From a candidate division KSB1 bacterium (lineage in GTDB: Bacteria > Zhuqueibacterota > Zhuqueibacteria > Thermofontimicrobiales > Thermofontimicrobiaceae), in the NCBI GenBank assembly GCA_034506395.1, contig JAPDPQ010000006.1, positions 1-64,000 of the forward strand: DNA of 64,000 nucleotides, given 5' to 3'. A model generated the notes under the pieces. That model was not told the origin of the DNA. It saw only the letters and a program-made list of their open reading frames with translations, and searched no databases. The translations under genes were made by a program, and so were the position numbers. Positions 1 to 7,735 of the stretch are shown here, in pieces. Position 1 is the stretch's first letter. Each line of letters begins with the position of its first letter.

Positions 1-124
1 TCATTATAATTACAGTTTCAATCCTTGTTTTAGTGGAAGCGGCTCTCAAACTTCAAATTCGGGAAAAGTCTTTTTTGGGATAGAAATGTTTCAATCCTTG
101 TTTTAGTGGAAGCGGCTCTCAAAC
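1..124 (-). CRISPR. CRISPR array, leader-proximal end (two repeats, runs off the left edge)
   Basis: Two identical 37-bp direct repeats occupy 15-51 and 88-124, separated by a 36-bp spacer at 52-87; positions 1-14 are the end of a further spacer. On the minus strand each repeat ends in ATTGAAAC, the usual 8-nt crRNA 5' handle in type I systems. The array is therefore inferred to be transcribed leftwards, away from the cas genes, with the leader at about 125-299. The spacer at 52-87 would then be the most recently acquired one. The rest of the array lies outside the window. Confidence 0.93.
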
Positions 125-299
125 AGATCCTAATGTTTAATGCATTATAAAATGTAGCCTTCAGATATTTTTTTCGGCGACGATCTTAGGTTAATTTCGC
201 ATTCTTTTGGACTAGTTTTTGTCCAATTTTCGATAGATTTACATATATTTTTCGTACGGTAACCCTCAGATATTCTATTTTTTATCATTCTTGCCTCTC
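125..299 (-). promoter_or_regulatory. Probable CRISPR leader
   Basis: A 175-bp AT-rich stretch without a coding region lies between the last repeat (ends 124) and the end of cas4 (300). Its place and composition fit a CRISPR leader carrying the array promoter and the Cas1-Cas2 integration signals. No exact promoter boxes could be fixed. The assignment rests on repeat orientation and position. Confidence 0.55.
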
Positions 300-914
300 T
301 CACACACAAATATTTTTATAACAGCAGTCGGCACATTTGGCTCTGGACCTGGTGCGCGATGGAAATTTACCTGTCAGGATTATGTCAAAAATTTGCTCAA
401 TGGCTTTCTTTGCCTGGAGACGCTCGCGATCTCCGATGGGTATTGTGAGCAAATGGTTCTTGCTACGAACGAACACAAGGAAACCGCGCTGCACTGGCAA
501 TTCATAATTATCCTCAATCATCAGTGCTTGAAGGGTTAGCTGAAACTTGTAAGTCCGAAAGAGGCGCTCACGATAGCTGGCAAATTTATATTCCATCGGA
601 GCAAGGGTACCGTCCTTGAGCCATAATACTTCGTCTAATAAACCTCTGATATGATGTTTTGGACTGTTTAAATATACTGAAATTTCCTTTTTGATGCAAC
701 CAATTTTTTTGCGAAGATAGTCCTTGTTGATGCGCTGCTTATTTTCATGGACGCTCCTACCAAGCTGGACTTTGAGCCGCAATTCCTCATGTTGGGGAAT
801 ATTTAGGCATTCCATGAAATAAATGAATCTTGGACAGAACAGAAATTCCAAGACCAGCGACGGCGTCACCGAGAGTTCTACGGCCTCGCTAAAAGAATTT
901 GGTTCTGATCTCAT
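300..914 (-). CDS. cas4: CRISPR-associated exonuclease Cas4
   Basis: Cas4 is a RecB-family, iron-sulfur nuclease that helps trim and orient prespacers during adaptation. The 204-residue product has the expected layout: an isolated Cys27 (CPRFIYF), the nuclease motifs GLLDEV and PMEYK near the middle, and a C-terminal cluster CADCCYKNIC (Cys194, 197, 198, 203) that would bind the 4Fe-4S cluster together with Cys27. Its start overlaps the end of cas2 by 26 bp, so the two are probably translationally coupled. It is the last gene of the operon, directly next to the leader and array. Length and motifs are normal for the family. Confidence 0.9.
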   Translation of the reverse strand: MRSEPNSFSEAVELSVTPSLVLEFLFCPRFIYFMECLNIPQHEELRLKVQLGRSVHENKQRINKDYLRKKIGCIKKEISVYLNSPKHHIRGLLDEVLWLKDGTLAPMEYKFASYRERLFRTYKFQLTLQALMIEDNYELPVQRGFLVFVRSKNHLLTIPIGDRERLQAKKAIEQIFDIILTGKFPSRTRSRAKCADCCYKNICV

Positions 915-1179
915 CGGTCACCATTTTTTTATCAAATGCCTGTCCCAATAATTTGACCTTTTTGAAATCATCGCGGCATAATGGGAAGATATAAACTGAA
1001 TCTTTCTCAAGATCGATAAGTCGTTCGATCTTCAGGCTCAATTGATCGATTTGATTGAGGTTCAGTTCACCCAGGAACACAGATTTTTGAACGCGATAGA
1101 TGCCAGCGCTGAGACAGGCTTTGGCGACTTTGGTGCGCGTTTTGGTTTTGATGATGTCGTAGATAACCCAGACCAGCAT
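889..1179 (-). CDS. cas2: CRISPR-associated endoribonuclease/adaptation protein Cas2
   Basis: The 96-residue product starts MLVWVIYDI, the classic Cas2 first beta strand with its conserved aspartate (Asp8), followed by a ferredoxin-like fold pattern. Cas2 dimers bridge two Cas1 dimers in the spacer integration complex. The gene overlaps cas4 downstream. A 204-bp gap separates it from the cas1 stop (1384), unusual in an otherwise tightly packed operon. The gap is AT-rich and could hold an internal promoter; a poor -10-like TATTAT is present on the minus strand near 1330, but this is weak evidence. Confidence 0.9.
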   Translation of the reverse strand: MLVWVIYDIIKTKTRTKVAKACLSAGIYRVQKSVFLGELNLNQIDQLSLKIERLIDLEKDSVYIFPLCRDDFKKVKLLGQAFDKKMVTDEIRTKFF

Positions 1180-1383
1180 TGTCCCAAAGGTTTAGTTGTA
1201 GAAGTTGATTATTCAAATGACTTTCAAGCATTGCGTGATGTCCTCTTTTTGAAAATTAAAGTTCTCAAATCAGGTTGATTTGATTTTTTTTCGCCGATTA
1301 TCTTGTTATCGACGATGCTCGGGCATAATATAAAAGTCAAATTGATTGTCATCAAAACTTTTATCGAGAAGCAAAATGGCTGA

Positions 1384-2370
1384 TCATGTCCTCTGGTCGT
1401 GCTGTTTAATGAGCGAATTGGCCAGATGATGACAATCAAATTGAATGATGTCTTTGAGCTTGATGTTACGCCCTCGATGGCGCACGGTGGTCTCCATTCG
1501 TTCGTTAAAGGCGGTAATCAGCGCTTTTTTTCCCTCTTTGTTAAGCATGATTCCGTTTTTGATTGGGTCGAAATATTCCTTTTTGACTTGGCGTTTGCTG
1601 AACATATAGAAGACGGTTTTGTCGCCGATGATGCGATATGGTTCGATGAGGTCGAACACCAGAGACTTTTTGTTGTAATTATCGGTATGGAGAAATCCGA
1701 CAAAGGGATCGAGACCGGCGATGATACAGGCTTTTTCGACCTGGCTGTAAAGGATGCCGTAGCAGTAGTTGAGCATGGCGTTGAATTCATCTTTGGCAGG
1801 CTGACGGCTACGGCCCTGGAATTTGAATCTGGGGGGAATAAGCTCGGCCAAAGCAGCAAAATAGCTGCGGCTGGCACTGCCCTCCAGGCCCATGATCTCG
1901 GACCGCTTTTGTTCGATGGTGCCTTGTAGTTGGCCAAGGCGTTCTCGAGCGGATCGCAGCGCCTGGATATGGTCTGTGATCTGCGCCGCTTTGTTCTCTC
2001 GGTGTCGGCTGAGTTCTTCGAGAAATTGAATCTGATGCTCGAGCTTTTGTTGTTCCCACTCGATAACCAGGTTGAGCCCTGCATCGGTCTCTGCTAACTC
2101 TAATTGTCGGCGCCGGATCAGCGTAGTGGAGCCAAGTTTAGGTTGCCAGATGCGGGCATAGGGATTGCCAAAGTTATCCAAAAACACGATATCGATGTTA
2201 TGTTTGATCGCTAGTTCGATGGCGTCACTGGAGAAAATGACGCCGGTGGTGATGAGGATCGATTCGATCTTGTTTACAGAAATCTGTTGTTTCTGCTGAT
2301 CGGTTTTGATCTCGAAGCAATCCTCGATCTTGTGAAGGTAACTTCCATAGGTGTTGAGCACAAGTTGCAT
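1384..2370 (-). CDS. cas1: CRISPR-associated integrase Cas1
   Basis: Cas1 is the metal-dependent integrase that inserts spacers at the leader end of the array. The 328-residue protein has an N-terminal beta domain (about 1-80) and a C-terminal helical catalytic domain. The metal ligands are visible as Glu163 (MGLEGSASRSYF), His228 (GFLHTDN) and Glu243 (DLIEPYR, with Asp240 close by). Length is typical. The gene is richer in G+C than the effector genes upstream of it (3.2-9.5 kb) and resembles the first cas6 gene in composition. Confidence 0.96.
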   Translation of the reverse strand: MQLVLNTYGSYLHKIEDCFEIKTDQQKQQISVNKIESILITTGVIFSSDAIELAIKHNIDIVFLDNFGNPYARIWQPKLGSTTLIRRRQLELAETDAGLNLVIEWEQQKLEHQIQFLEELSRHRENKAAQITDHIQALRSARERLGQLQGTIEQKRSEIMGLEGSASRSYFAALAELIPPRFKFQGRSRQPAKDEFNAMLNYCYGILYSQVEKACIIAGLDPFVGFLHTDNYNKKSLVFDLIEPYRIIGDKTVFYMFSKRQVKKEYFDPIKNGIMLNKEGKKALITAFNERMETTVRHRGRNIKLKDIIQFDCHHLANSLIKQHDQRT

Positions 2371-2490
2371 AGCTGAGCTCCATTATTTTTACCTTCCGCT
2401 GGCCCTTTATTTGGAAAGAAAGGGCGCTTAGGATATTGCAAAAAATTTTCGAGTGTCGTGCTACATAGAATCCAATAAATAATTTCGGAG

Positions 2491-3192
2491 CTAATAATAC
2501 TTAACCAACTGGTCGAGAGTGATTTGTTGTACGGTTCCAAAACCACGGGAGACGGATTTGCCCAATCCCAGTAAATCTGGTATTAGAAAATTGGTTGCGA
2601 AAAAACCGGTAAAGCCAGACATTGGCAGACCTTTGAGTTTGATGAGCCGCAGCCGTGTATCGGCGGAGACCTTGATTTGCCCAGGAACGGTGTAGCCCAA
2701 AGCCTTGGCTAGGGAAATCATGTTGCCGATCAGCACCCGATTGAGCAGTTCGAACCGTGCCTCCGCATCTTGGTTTTCCTGATAGAATTGATAGTTTCTT
2801 TGGTTTAAGCCCAACCAGGGGCTGAGGAAACGGTAAAACTTGAGCTCATCGGTCAGCCCAAATTCGGCTTCAGTGACCAAGATCTGTTTTTCGTGGATGG
2901 GAATGGCCAGGTCACCAATGGTCATTTCGTTCACCTGGTAATAGATTTGTTTCAAGATCTCCGCCCCTTCGCCGAGGCCGATGACGACTGGTTTGTAGTC
3001 GATCACTTTGTACTGCACCAGAGGATAGGAATAGAGATATTTTTTCGCCTCGATGTGGTGGTGCAGTTCGATGTACTCTGGAAACTTGCTGGCGAAGAAG
3101 CCGCGCAGCTTTGGGACATCACGCAGGAAAAATTTTTGGTTTCCGAGCGTGAGGGTTAGGAGTTGGAGTTTGGGCATAGTTTGAGGTTGCAT
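2491..3192 (-). CDS. cas6: Cas6-like crRNA-processing endoribonuclease, copy 1
   Basis: A Cas6-type protein of about 233 residues, expected to cut pre-crRNA inside the repeat. The C-terminal glycine-rich loop GLGKSVSRGFGTV is the hallmark of Cas6 RAMP proteins. A histidine-rich stretch (LHHHI) near residue 50 may supply a catalytic His, but this is inferred. The frame is open up to 3258, which would overlap the neighbouring gene. ATGs at 3192 and 3177 are more likely because the protein then begins with the first RAMP beta strand (PKLQLLTLTL). It is a clear paralogue of the next gene upstream, sharing the patterns SKFPE, YSYPLVQYK, PWLGLN, LIGNMIS and the glycine loop. Its base composition matches cas1, not the effector genes. 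Confidence 0.82.
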   Translation of the reverse strand: MQPQTMPKLQLLTLTLGNQKFFLRDVPKLRGFFASKFPEYIELHHHIEAKKYLYSYPLVQYKVIDYKPVVIGLGEGAEILKQIYYQVNEMTIGDLAIPIHEKQILVTEAEFGLTDELKFYRFLSPWLGLNQRNYQFYQENQDAEARFELLNRVLIGNMISLAKALGYTVPGQIKVSADTRLRLIKLKGLPMSGFTGFFATNFLIPDLLGLGKSVSRGFGTVQQITLDQLVKYY

Positions 3193-3211
3193 ATTCCACA
3201 AATGCTTCAAA

Positions 3212-3889
3212 TTAAATTTTAATGATAGTCCCAAATCCTCGAGAGACGGATTTACCAAGGCCCCATAAGTTTGGAATTTGAAAATTAACTGAAAAATTTC
3301 CTATGAAACCAAGCATTCGGTTGCCCTTTAAAATTGCTGGAACTTCCTCTAATTGGGCTTTAGCTATTATATCTCCTGGAACAGTAAATCCGAGCCCTTT
3401 ACATAGAGAAATTATGTTTCCAATCAAGATTCTTTCAAGCAAAATTTTTCTTTCTCTTTTGTGAGATGATAGATATTTCCGATAATTATCTTCATTTAAA
3501 CCTAACCAGGGGGCAATAAAAGAATAGAATTGTTCCGATTTTGAAATTCCAATTTTGCTTTCATTGCTTTCTAAATTAATACGAATTACTTTCAGAAAAT
3601 CATTGCCCAGCTTTACATTGGTAATGCTTTGAATTTTTTCTGTTACGGCTATACCCTCGGCAAGGCAGATTATGCATGCATAGCCATTTAGAATTTTATA
3701 TTGAACTCTTGGATAGGAATATATCAAACCGCCTGGAGCATGATTATGGAAAAGGGTTTCCTCTGGAAATTTGCCAGCAAGATAGCCTCGAATTCCAATG
3801 GCATCTTCGGGGACAAGCTGCTTTTCTGTTATTAAAGAAATATTTGCAGAAGGAACTACTAATTCTTTTTTTAATCTGGAGTCAATCAT
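3212..3889 (-). CDS. Cas6-like protein, copy 2 (divergent paralogue)
   Basis: A 225-residue paralogue of the downstream cas6, sharing GKFPEE, YSYPRVQYK, PWLGLN, LIGNIIS and the glycine-rich loop GLGKSVSRGFGT. It stops three residues after that loop, about ten residues earlier than copy 1. The corresponding His region reads FHNHAPGG. Its start overlaps the cas5 stop by 4 bp (ATGA), so it belongs to the effector transcription unit. It is much more AT-rich than copy 1. It may be the processing enzyme proper, an RNA-binding non-catalytic partner, or the enzyme for another array. The sequence does not decide among these. Confidence 0.8.
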   Translation of the reverse strand: MIDSRLKKELVVPSANISLITEKQLVPEDAIGIRGYLAGKFPEETLFHNHAPGGLIYSYPRVQYKILNGYACIICLAEGIAVTEKIQSITNVKLGNDFLKVIRINLESNESKIGISKSEQFYSFIAPWLGLNEDNYRKYLSSHKRERKILLERILIGNIISLCKGLGFTVPGDIIAKAQLEEVPAILKGNRMLGFIGNFSVNFQIPNLWGLGKSVSRGFGTIIKI

Positions 3890-4653
3890 TTCGTTTTGGC
3901 TTTCCTTCCCTTTTTAGATTCTTCTTGAACAAAATTTGGTTTTTCGGGACTGAATACAGCAGCTAATTTTTCCCCTCGTACCAAAAAGCATTCGTCAGCA
4001 ATCTCGAAAGAATAGCTTTCCTGCGGATAATATGTATCTGCTTCATGGCTAAGAGGTGCTAAATACCTCTGCAGCTCAGCTTCTGGTGAAATAGGGTCGG
4101 ATTGCATATAAAAGACGGTTGATTTAGATTCAGGCACCGAATTGAGCGAACCAGGGATAATTAGATTGAATGGTGAGACCGTATTCACCTTAACAATTGC
4201 ACCTTTATTTATTTTGACGATCTCAGTTTCTTTAGATAACTTAAGACAAGTGACCAATGACTCGCTGTCACCCAAATAGATCGGAGATGAAAGCAAGGCA
4301 TCAGCAAGGTTACTTGCTAAAGAATTTCTTTCGTCGTTGAATAAAATTAGGCAAGAAATCGCAGGCGCAAAGGCAAATTGTCTGATCAAAGCATTCATCG
4401 GAACTACTCGAACAGTGCACGCGGAAATTGCTATTGGATACTCCGATCTTGAGGTTGCCCCGATGATCGCCTGGTGCAAATTTTTTAAATGATCAACAGG
4501 ATTTCCTCCAAATCGCATCCATAACGCATTTGCACAAAGCCCTTTTATGGTCGATGGTGGCGGTAATGGATAAGTGCGAGCACATTGATAGGAGTAGGGC
4601 ACCCTTATCGAGTACATCGAAGATACTCGAAGGGTAAACTCTATGGCAACCAT
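3886..4653 (-). CDS. cas5: Cascade subunit Cas5
   Basis: Cas5 binds the 5' handle of crRNA at the foot of the Cascade backbone. The 255-residue protein has the family N-terminus: a RAMP strand, then TYPLPPPSTIKGLCANAL (about residues 29-46), the proline-rich motif plus Gly typical of Cas5. A ribosome-binding site AGGAGG lies five bases before the ATG at 4653. The gene sits 10 bp after cas7 and overlaps the second cas6-like gene by 4 bp. The C-terminus is very basic (KKGRKAKTK), consistent with RNA contact. The exact Cas5 subfamily was not determined. Confidence 0.88.
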   Translation of the reverse strand: MVAIEFTLRVSSMYSIRVPYSYQCARTYPLPPPSTIKGLCANALWMRFGGNPVDHLKNLHQAIIGATSRSEYPIAISACTVRVVPMNALIRQFAFAPAISCLILFNDERNSLASNLADALLSSPIYLGDSESLVTCLKLSKETEIVKINKGAIVKVNTVSPFNLIIPGSLNSVPESKSTVFYMQSDPISPEAELQRYLAPLSHEADTYYPQESYSFEIADECFLVRGEKLAAVFSPEKPNFVQEESKKGRKAKTK

Positions 4654-4663
4654 ACCAGCCTCC

Positions 4664-5551
4664 TTATAGTCTATTTAAAATTTCATTAAAGATTTCCTGT
4701 ACTGTGTTTTTTGCATTTTTTAAGCCTTCACCATAAGTCCACCAAGAAACACTATCGCCAAGAGATTCAAGTAGCGCAATAGATTCTTCAAATCCATTTG
4801 AGTATATTGGACTGATGAGATTAGGAATCGGCTTATCAGGGTTTGAAAGTGCCGCCAATAATCCCAGGCATTTTGTGTGTGGTAAAGCATGGGATTGGGA
4901 GGCTCCGAAAGAACCAATAACGAGTGGCAACAGAGATTGAACCGCAAGTTTTTGACGATCCTGAATAGTACCATTGATTAATCGATTATCTATTGTTTTT
5001 CCGATACGACTCAACTCAATGTTGCTGATAAAAGAGAATACACCAGATGAGTAAGATTTATAAAAAATCATTTGCGAAGTATCTTGAGTACCTGCCGTTG
5101 CTGCTGTGCCAGAAGCAACTCGCGAATGAATCACCTGTTTACTGGTGGGATTAGTTCCCAGAACAGGCAATAGCCATGAAAATGAAGCACAAGAAGATCT
5201 CCTTGGTGCATTTGTCATTTTTTCAGTAGAAAGGAAACCATGCACATCACAAATGACACAGCTTTGGATGGCATTCAATTCATCTTTTGCGTCCGATTGT
5301 CGATCAGGTTGACCGTCGTTACAGAGCCTACACAAGGGCAGCTTTTTTTCCAAAGCATATTTACGCATGTACTCCTGGTGCCAATGTTTCATCATCCGTC
5401 CGCTTACAGCGGGCATTTCGGGTAAAGGTTCGCCATTCTCAGCCACCATTCTGATTTGTCGAATATCTAAAGATTGTCCAACACTGCCTTCATTATTGAG
5501 ATCATGGACATTTAAAAGTAATTTTGCAGCAATCGAAAGATAACCAGCCAT
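4664..5551 (-). CDS. cas7: Cascade backbone subunit Cas7 (Csa2/DevR-like)
   Basis: Cas7 polymerises along the crRNA spacer. The 295-residue product begins with a RAMP strand (YLSIAAKLLLNVHDL) and carries two CxxC pairs, CRLC (74-77) and CVIC (98-101) followed by DVHGFL, a zinc-site arrangement seen in Csa2/DevR-type Cas7. Later GSFGASQSHALPHTKC and NPDKPIPNLISPIY resemble the conserved C-terminal part of that family. The AGGAGG ribosome-binding site overlaps the end of cas8, whose stop lies 2 bp before the start codon at 5551. The subtype call (I-A-like) leans mainly on this protein and on the split Cas3. Confidence 0.87.
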   Translation of the reverse strand: MAGYLSIAAKLLLNVHDLNNEGSVGQSLDIRQIRMVAENGEPLPEMPAVSGRMMKHWHQEYMRKYALEKKLPLCRLCNDGQPDRQSDAKDELNAIQSCVICDVHGFLSTEKMTNAPRRSSCASFSWLLPVLGTNPTSKQVIHSRVASGTAATAGTQDTSQMIFYKSYSSGVFSFISNIELSRIGKTIDNRLINGTIQDRQKLAVQSLLPLVIGSFGASQSHALPHTKCLGLLAALSNPDKPIPNLISPIYSNGFEESIALLESLGDSVSWWTYGEGLKNAKNTVQEIFNEILNRL

Positions 5552-5552
5552 T

Positions 5553-6956
5553 TTATGCCTCCTGTATTTTAAAATAGGTGAATGCTAAGAGAGCAATTAA
5601 GGTTTTTATCGCTTGAAATTGCTCACTATTTTCATTGATAAGCTGTAACAGCTTTTGAATTGTGCTCTGACCTGGTAAAAAAGGTTTGTGCTGCTTCTTA
5701 GGATCGAGCATCGCACTTTGGGCATCTCTCTGTGCATCAAGTAAGAGACGAGCGAATTCATCAGCATCTCGTGCTTTGCGAAGATTATCGACATAGCCAA
5801 AATTTCGATCCCTGACAAAATACTGAAGCATGTCAGCGACTTCTTTGATGACTTTGAATTCGTCGCCTTCTAAAAGAGTTTTTTTCATCTTTAGCACCTC
5901 CGTTATAAAAAATTCAGTTGTTGACCAGGGCAACAAAGCTTTGCTTTCTGTTGCACTGGAATATGATTTGGCAAAATCTATCAAAGCTGTTGATTCTCCG
6001 CTCTGAAGAGCCCTCGATAGAAAACCCAAAAGCTTACTTCGATCATCCAGTCGATAGCAATTCTGAACTAATGATCTATTATAAATTAGCTTTAAAAATC
6101 CTATCTCGGCTTGTGCAGGCTGTTCTACTTGAAAACCAAAGCGGGGAGCATTGCCACTACTGTCAATTCGACTAACAAAAAATGCATCGACAGCACCTTC
6201 GAGCGGCACAATCAAATGCGGGTGCAGGGCTAATAATGATAATAGCCCACTTGAGGCAGGGATATCTTCTAAATTTCCACGAACGTGCTTTGCAGCCGAA
6301 AGGTATTGGATCAATGATTCGCCTTGTATTTCTCCCCTAAAATGAGGCAGAAAGAAAAATCGCTCCTTTTTTTGTCTGTTGGTGGAGCTAATCGAAATAT
6401 CTATTTGGAAAAAGTTAGTACCCGCAAGGGCTGCAGCTCCGCAATAGGGACATATAGGTAGTGTTATCTGGTAGGTAGCATTATCACGTTTTGGCGGCTG
6501 TCCTAATTGAGGCGAAAATGCCAATAGTGCTCCGAATATTTTCTCTTCTTTAGAAACTGCATGACCACAGGCTGAAGAATGAGCCCCCATTCGTTTTTCC
6601 GTCATATCCGAAAAAATTTCTTCTAAATTAGCAAGACCTTTTAGAAGCTTCTTTCCAAAATTAGCAACTCCTACTGCTTGTTTATCTAAATGAAGCGGCC
6701 TAAACCCCGGAGTTCGCAGCAGTAGAGATTGATCAGCCAATTTATTTTGACATAACCAGCCCAAACTACTAGCCAGAAAATTAGAGGGATTTGCATTTGT
6801 AGATATCCTTACTTCATAACGGTCAAATTGCTCCACTAAAGTGATTTTTTCTGGATCGACTGAATTCAAAGCAGCAGCACAAAGCCCTAATGCAATCCGC
6901 ATTTCAAAATCAGGAAGTCCCGTACCAGGAGTATAAAACGTTCTGATCTGATTCAT
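5553..6956 (-). CDS. cas8: Cascade large subunit, Cas8-like
   Basis: The 467-residue product sits between cas3'' and cas7, where type I loci carry the large subunit that recognises PAM and recruits Cas3. A putative zinc ribbon is visible: CGH (about residues 130-132) and, some 39 residues later, CPYCG (169-173). Cas8a/Cst1 proteins often have such CxxC pairs. The start at 6956 is chosen because GGGAGGAAT lies just upstream and the ATG overlaps the cas3'' stop by 4 bp; an ATG at 7004 would lie deep inside cas3''. No separate small subunit (Csa5/Cas11) gene was found, so it may be translated from inside cas8 or be absent. Confidence 0.8.
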   Translation of the reverse strand: MNQIRTFYTPGTGLPDFEMRIALGLCAAALNSVDPEKITLVEQFDRYEVRISTNANPSNFLASSLGWLCQNKLADQSLLLRTPGFRPLHLDKQAVGVANFGKKLLKGLANLEEIFSDMTEKRMGAHSSACGHAVSKEEKIFGALLAFSPQLGQPPKRDNATYQITLPICPYCGAAALAGTNFFQIDISISSTNRQKKERFFFLPHFRGEIQGESLIQYLSAAKHVRGNLEDIPASSGLLSLLALHPHLIVPLEGAVDAFFVSRIDSSGNAPRFGFQVEQPAQAEIGFLKLIYNRSLVQNCYRLDDRSKLLGFLSRALQSGESTALIDFAKSYSSATESKALLPWSTTEFFITEVLKMKKTLLEGDEFKVIKEVADMLQYFVRDRNFGYVDNLRKARDADEFARLLLDAQRDAQSAMLDPKKQHKPFLPGQSTIQKLLQLINENSEQFQAIKTLIALLAFTYFKIQEA

Positions 6957-7735
6957 GGCAATATTCCTCCCTGAAGATAAATATTTAAAATTGATTGATG
7001 CCATTCAGGCGATTCTACCTTTTCACCTTCTTCATCTTCATCATGCTCAATTTGCGGCCGCTGGGCTGCTGCGCGCCAGTCACAGACTTTCAAGATATGG
7101 TGGATAGCAAGCGCTTGTAATCGGTGTTGGTGTTGCTCAATTTGTTTTGGGCAACGCGACCATAGGCGTAAACGTTGGGCAATCTTCTCTAGATCATGAA
7201 GTTTTATTGAGCTCAATGGATTAAATTTCAAACCAGGAATTGCAATTTGATCGCAAGAGCGCTGAAACGCATCTTCTGCCCCATCCGCCCAGCGAAATTC
7301 TTCAGTTCCGTATTTTACCAGGCCACGATTTATTGAATCTTCCGCGGGGTACTCCAGATTCGCTTTTGCCAGTCCGCTATCAAGGTGATGCATCAAAATA
7401 GCCAAACTTCCTGCATTTTTCAAATCATCATTCTCAGTTATAAAAAAATCCATGAGGTAAGGCGCTCCTAATGTAGCATGGGGGGGTTTAGATTTGTTCT
7501 TTCTTTCATCCTTTGGAAGATGGATATTTTCTTGCCATGGCTGGGTCAATTTGCCAATATCATGACATAAGATGGTTGACTGGATAAAATCATTGACGAT
7601 ATTTTGATGTAGATTAAATAGCCGTCTCAGAGTCGGTACAAATCTATTAGCTATTCTTTTCCAGGCTTCTAGGCAAAGGTGAATATGTTTTTCATAAAGT
7701 TCATTGGGTGCGCTCCAAATTATAAAATCAGGCAT
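6953..7735 (-). CDS. cas3'': HD-domain nuclease Cas3''
   Basis: This is the stand-alone HD nuclease half of a split Cas3, cutting single-stranded DNA of the displaced strand. The 260-residue protein shows His17/His19, the HD pair His58-Asp59 (LCHDIGKL), His86 (HATLGAP) and His116-His117 (LMHHLD), the order expected of Cas3 HD domains. The ribosome-binding site AGGAGG lies seven bases before the ATG at 7735, inside the 3' end of the helicase gene, which it overlaps by 16 bp. It overlaps cas8 by 4 bp. A helicase and an HD protein encoded separately is typical of subtype I-A. Confidence 0.9.
   Translation of the reverse strand: MPDFIIWSAPNELYEKHIHLCLEAWKRIANRFVPTLRRLFNLHQNIVNDFIQSTILCHDIGKLTQPWQENIHLPKDERKNKSKPPHATLGAPYLMDFFITENDDLKNAGSLAILMHHLDSGLAKANLEYPAEDSINRGLVKYGTEEFRWADGAEDAFQRSCDQIAIPGLKFNPLSSIKLHDLEKIAQRLRLWSRCPKQIEQHQHRLQALAIHHILKVCDWRAAAQRPQIEHDEDEEGEKVESPEWHQSILNIYLQGGILP

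Noticed and set aside
291-539. 82-codon plus-strand frame over the cas4 3' end
   Set aside because: Lies antisense to a clear Cas4 with all its motifs; no ribosome-binding site or recognisable product.
1224-1439. 71-codon frame between cas2 and cas1
   Set aside because: Runs into the cas1 3' end and has no family signal; the gap is better read as an AT-rich spacer.
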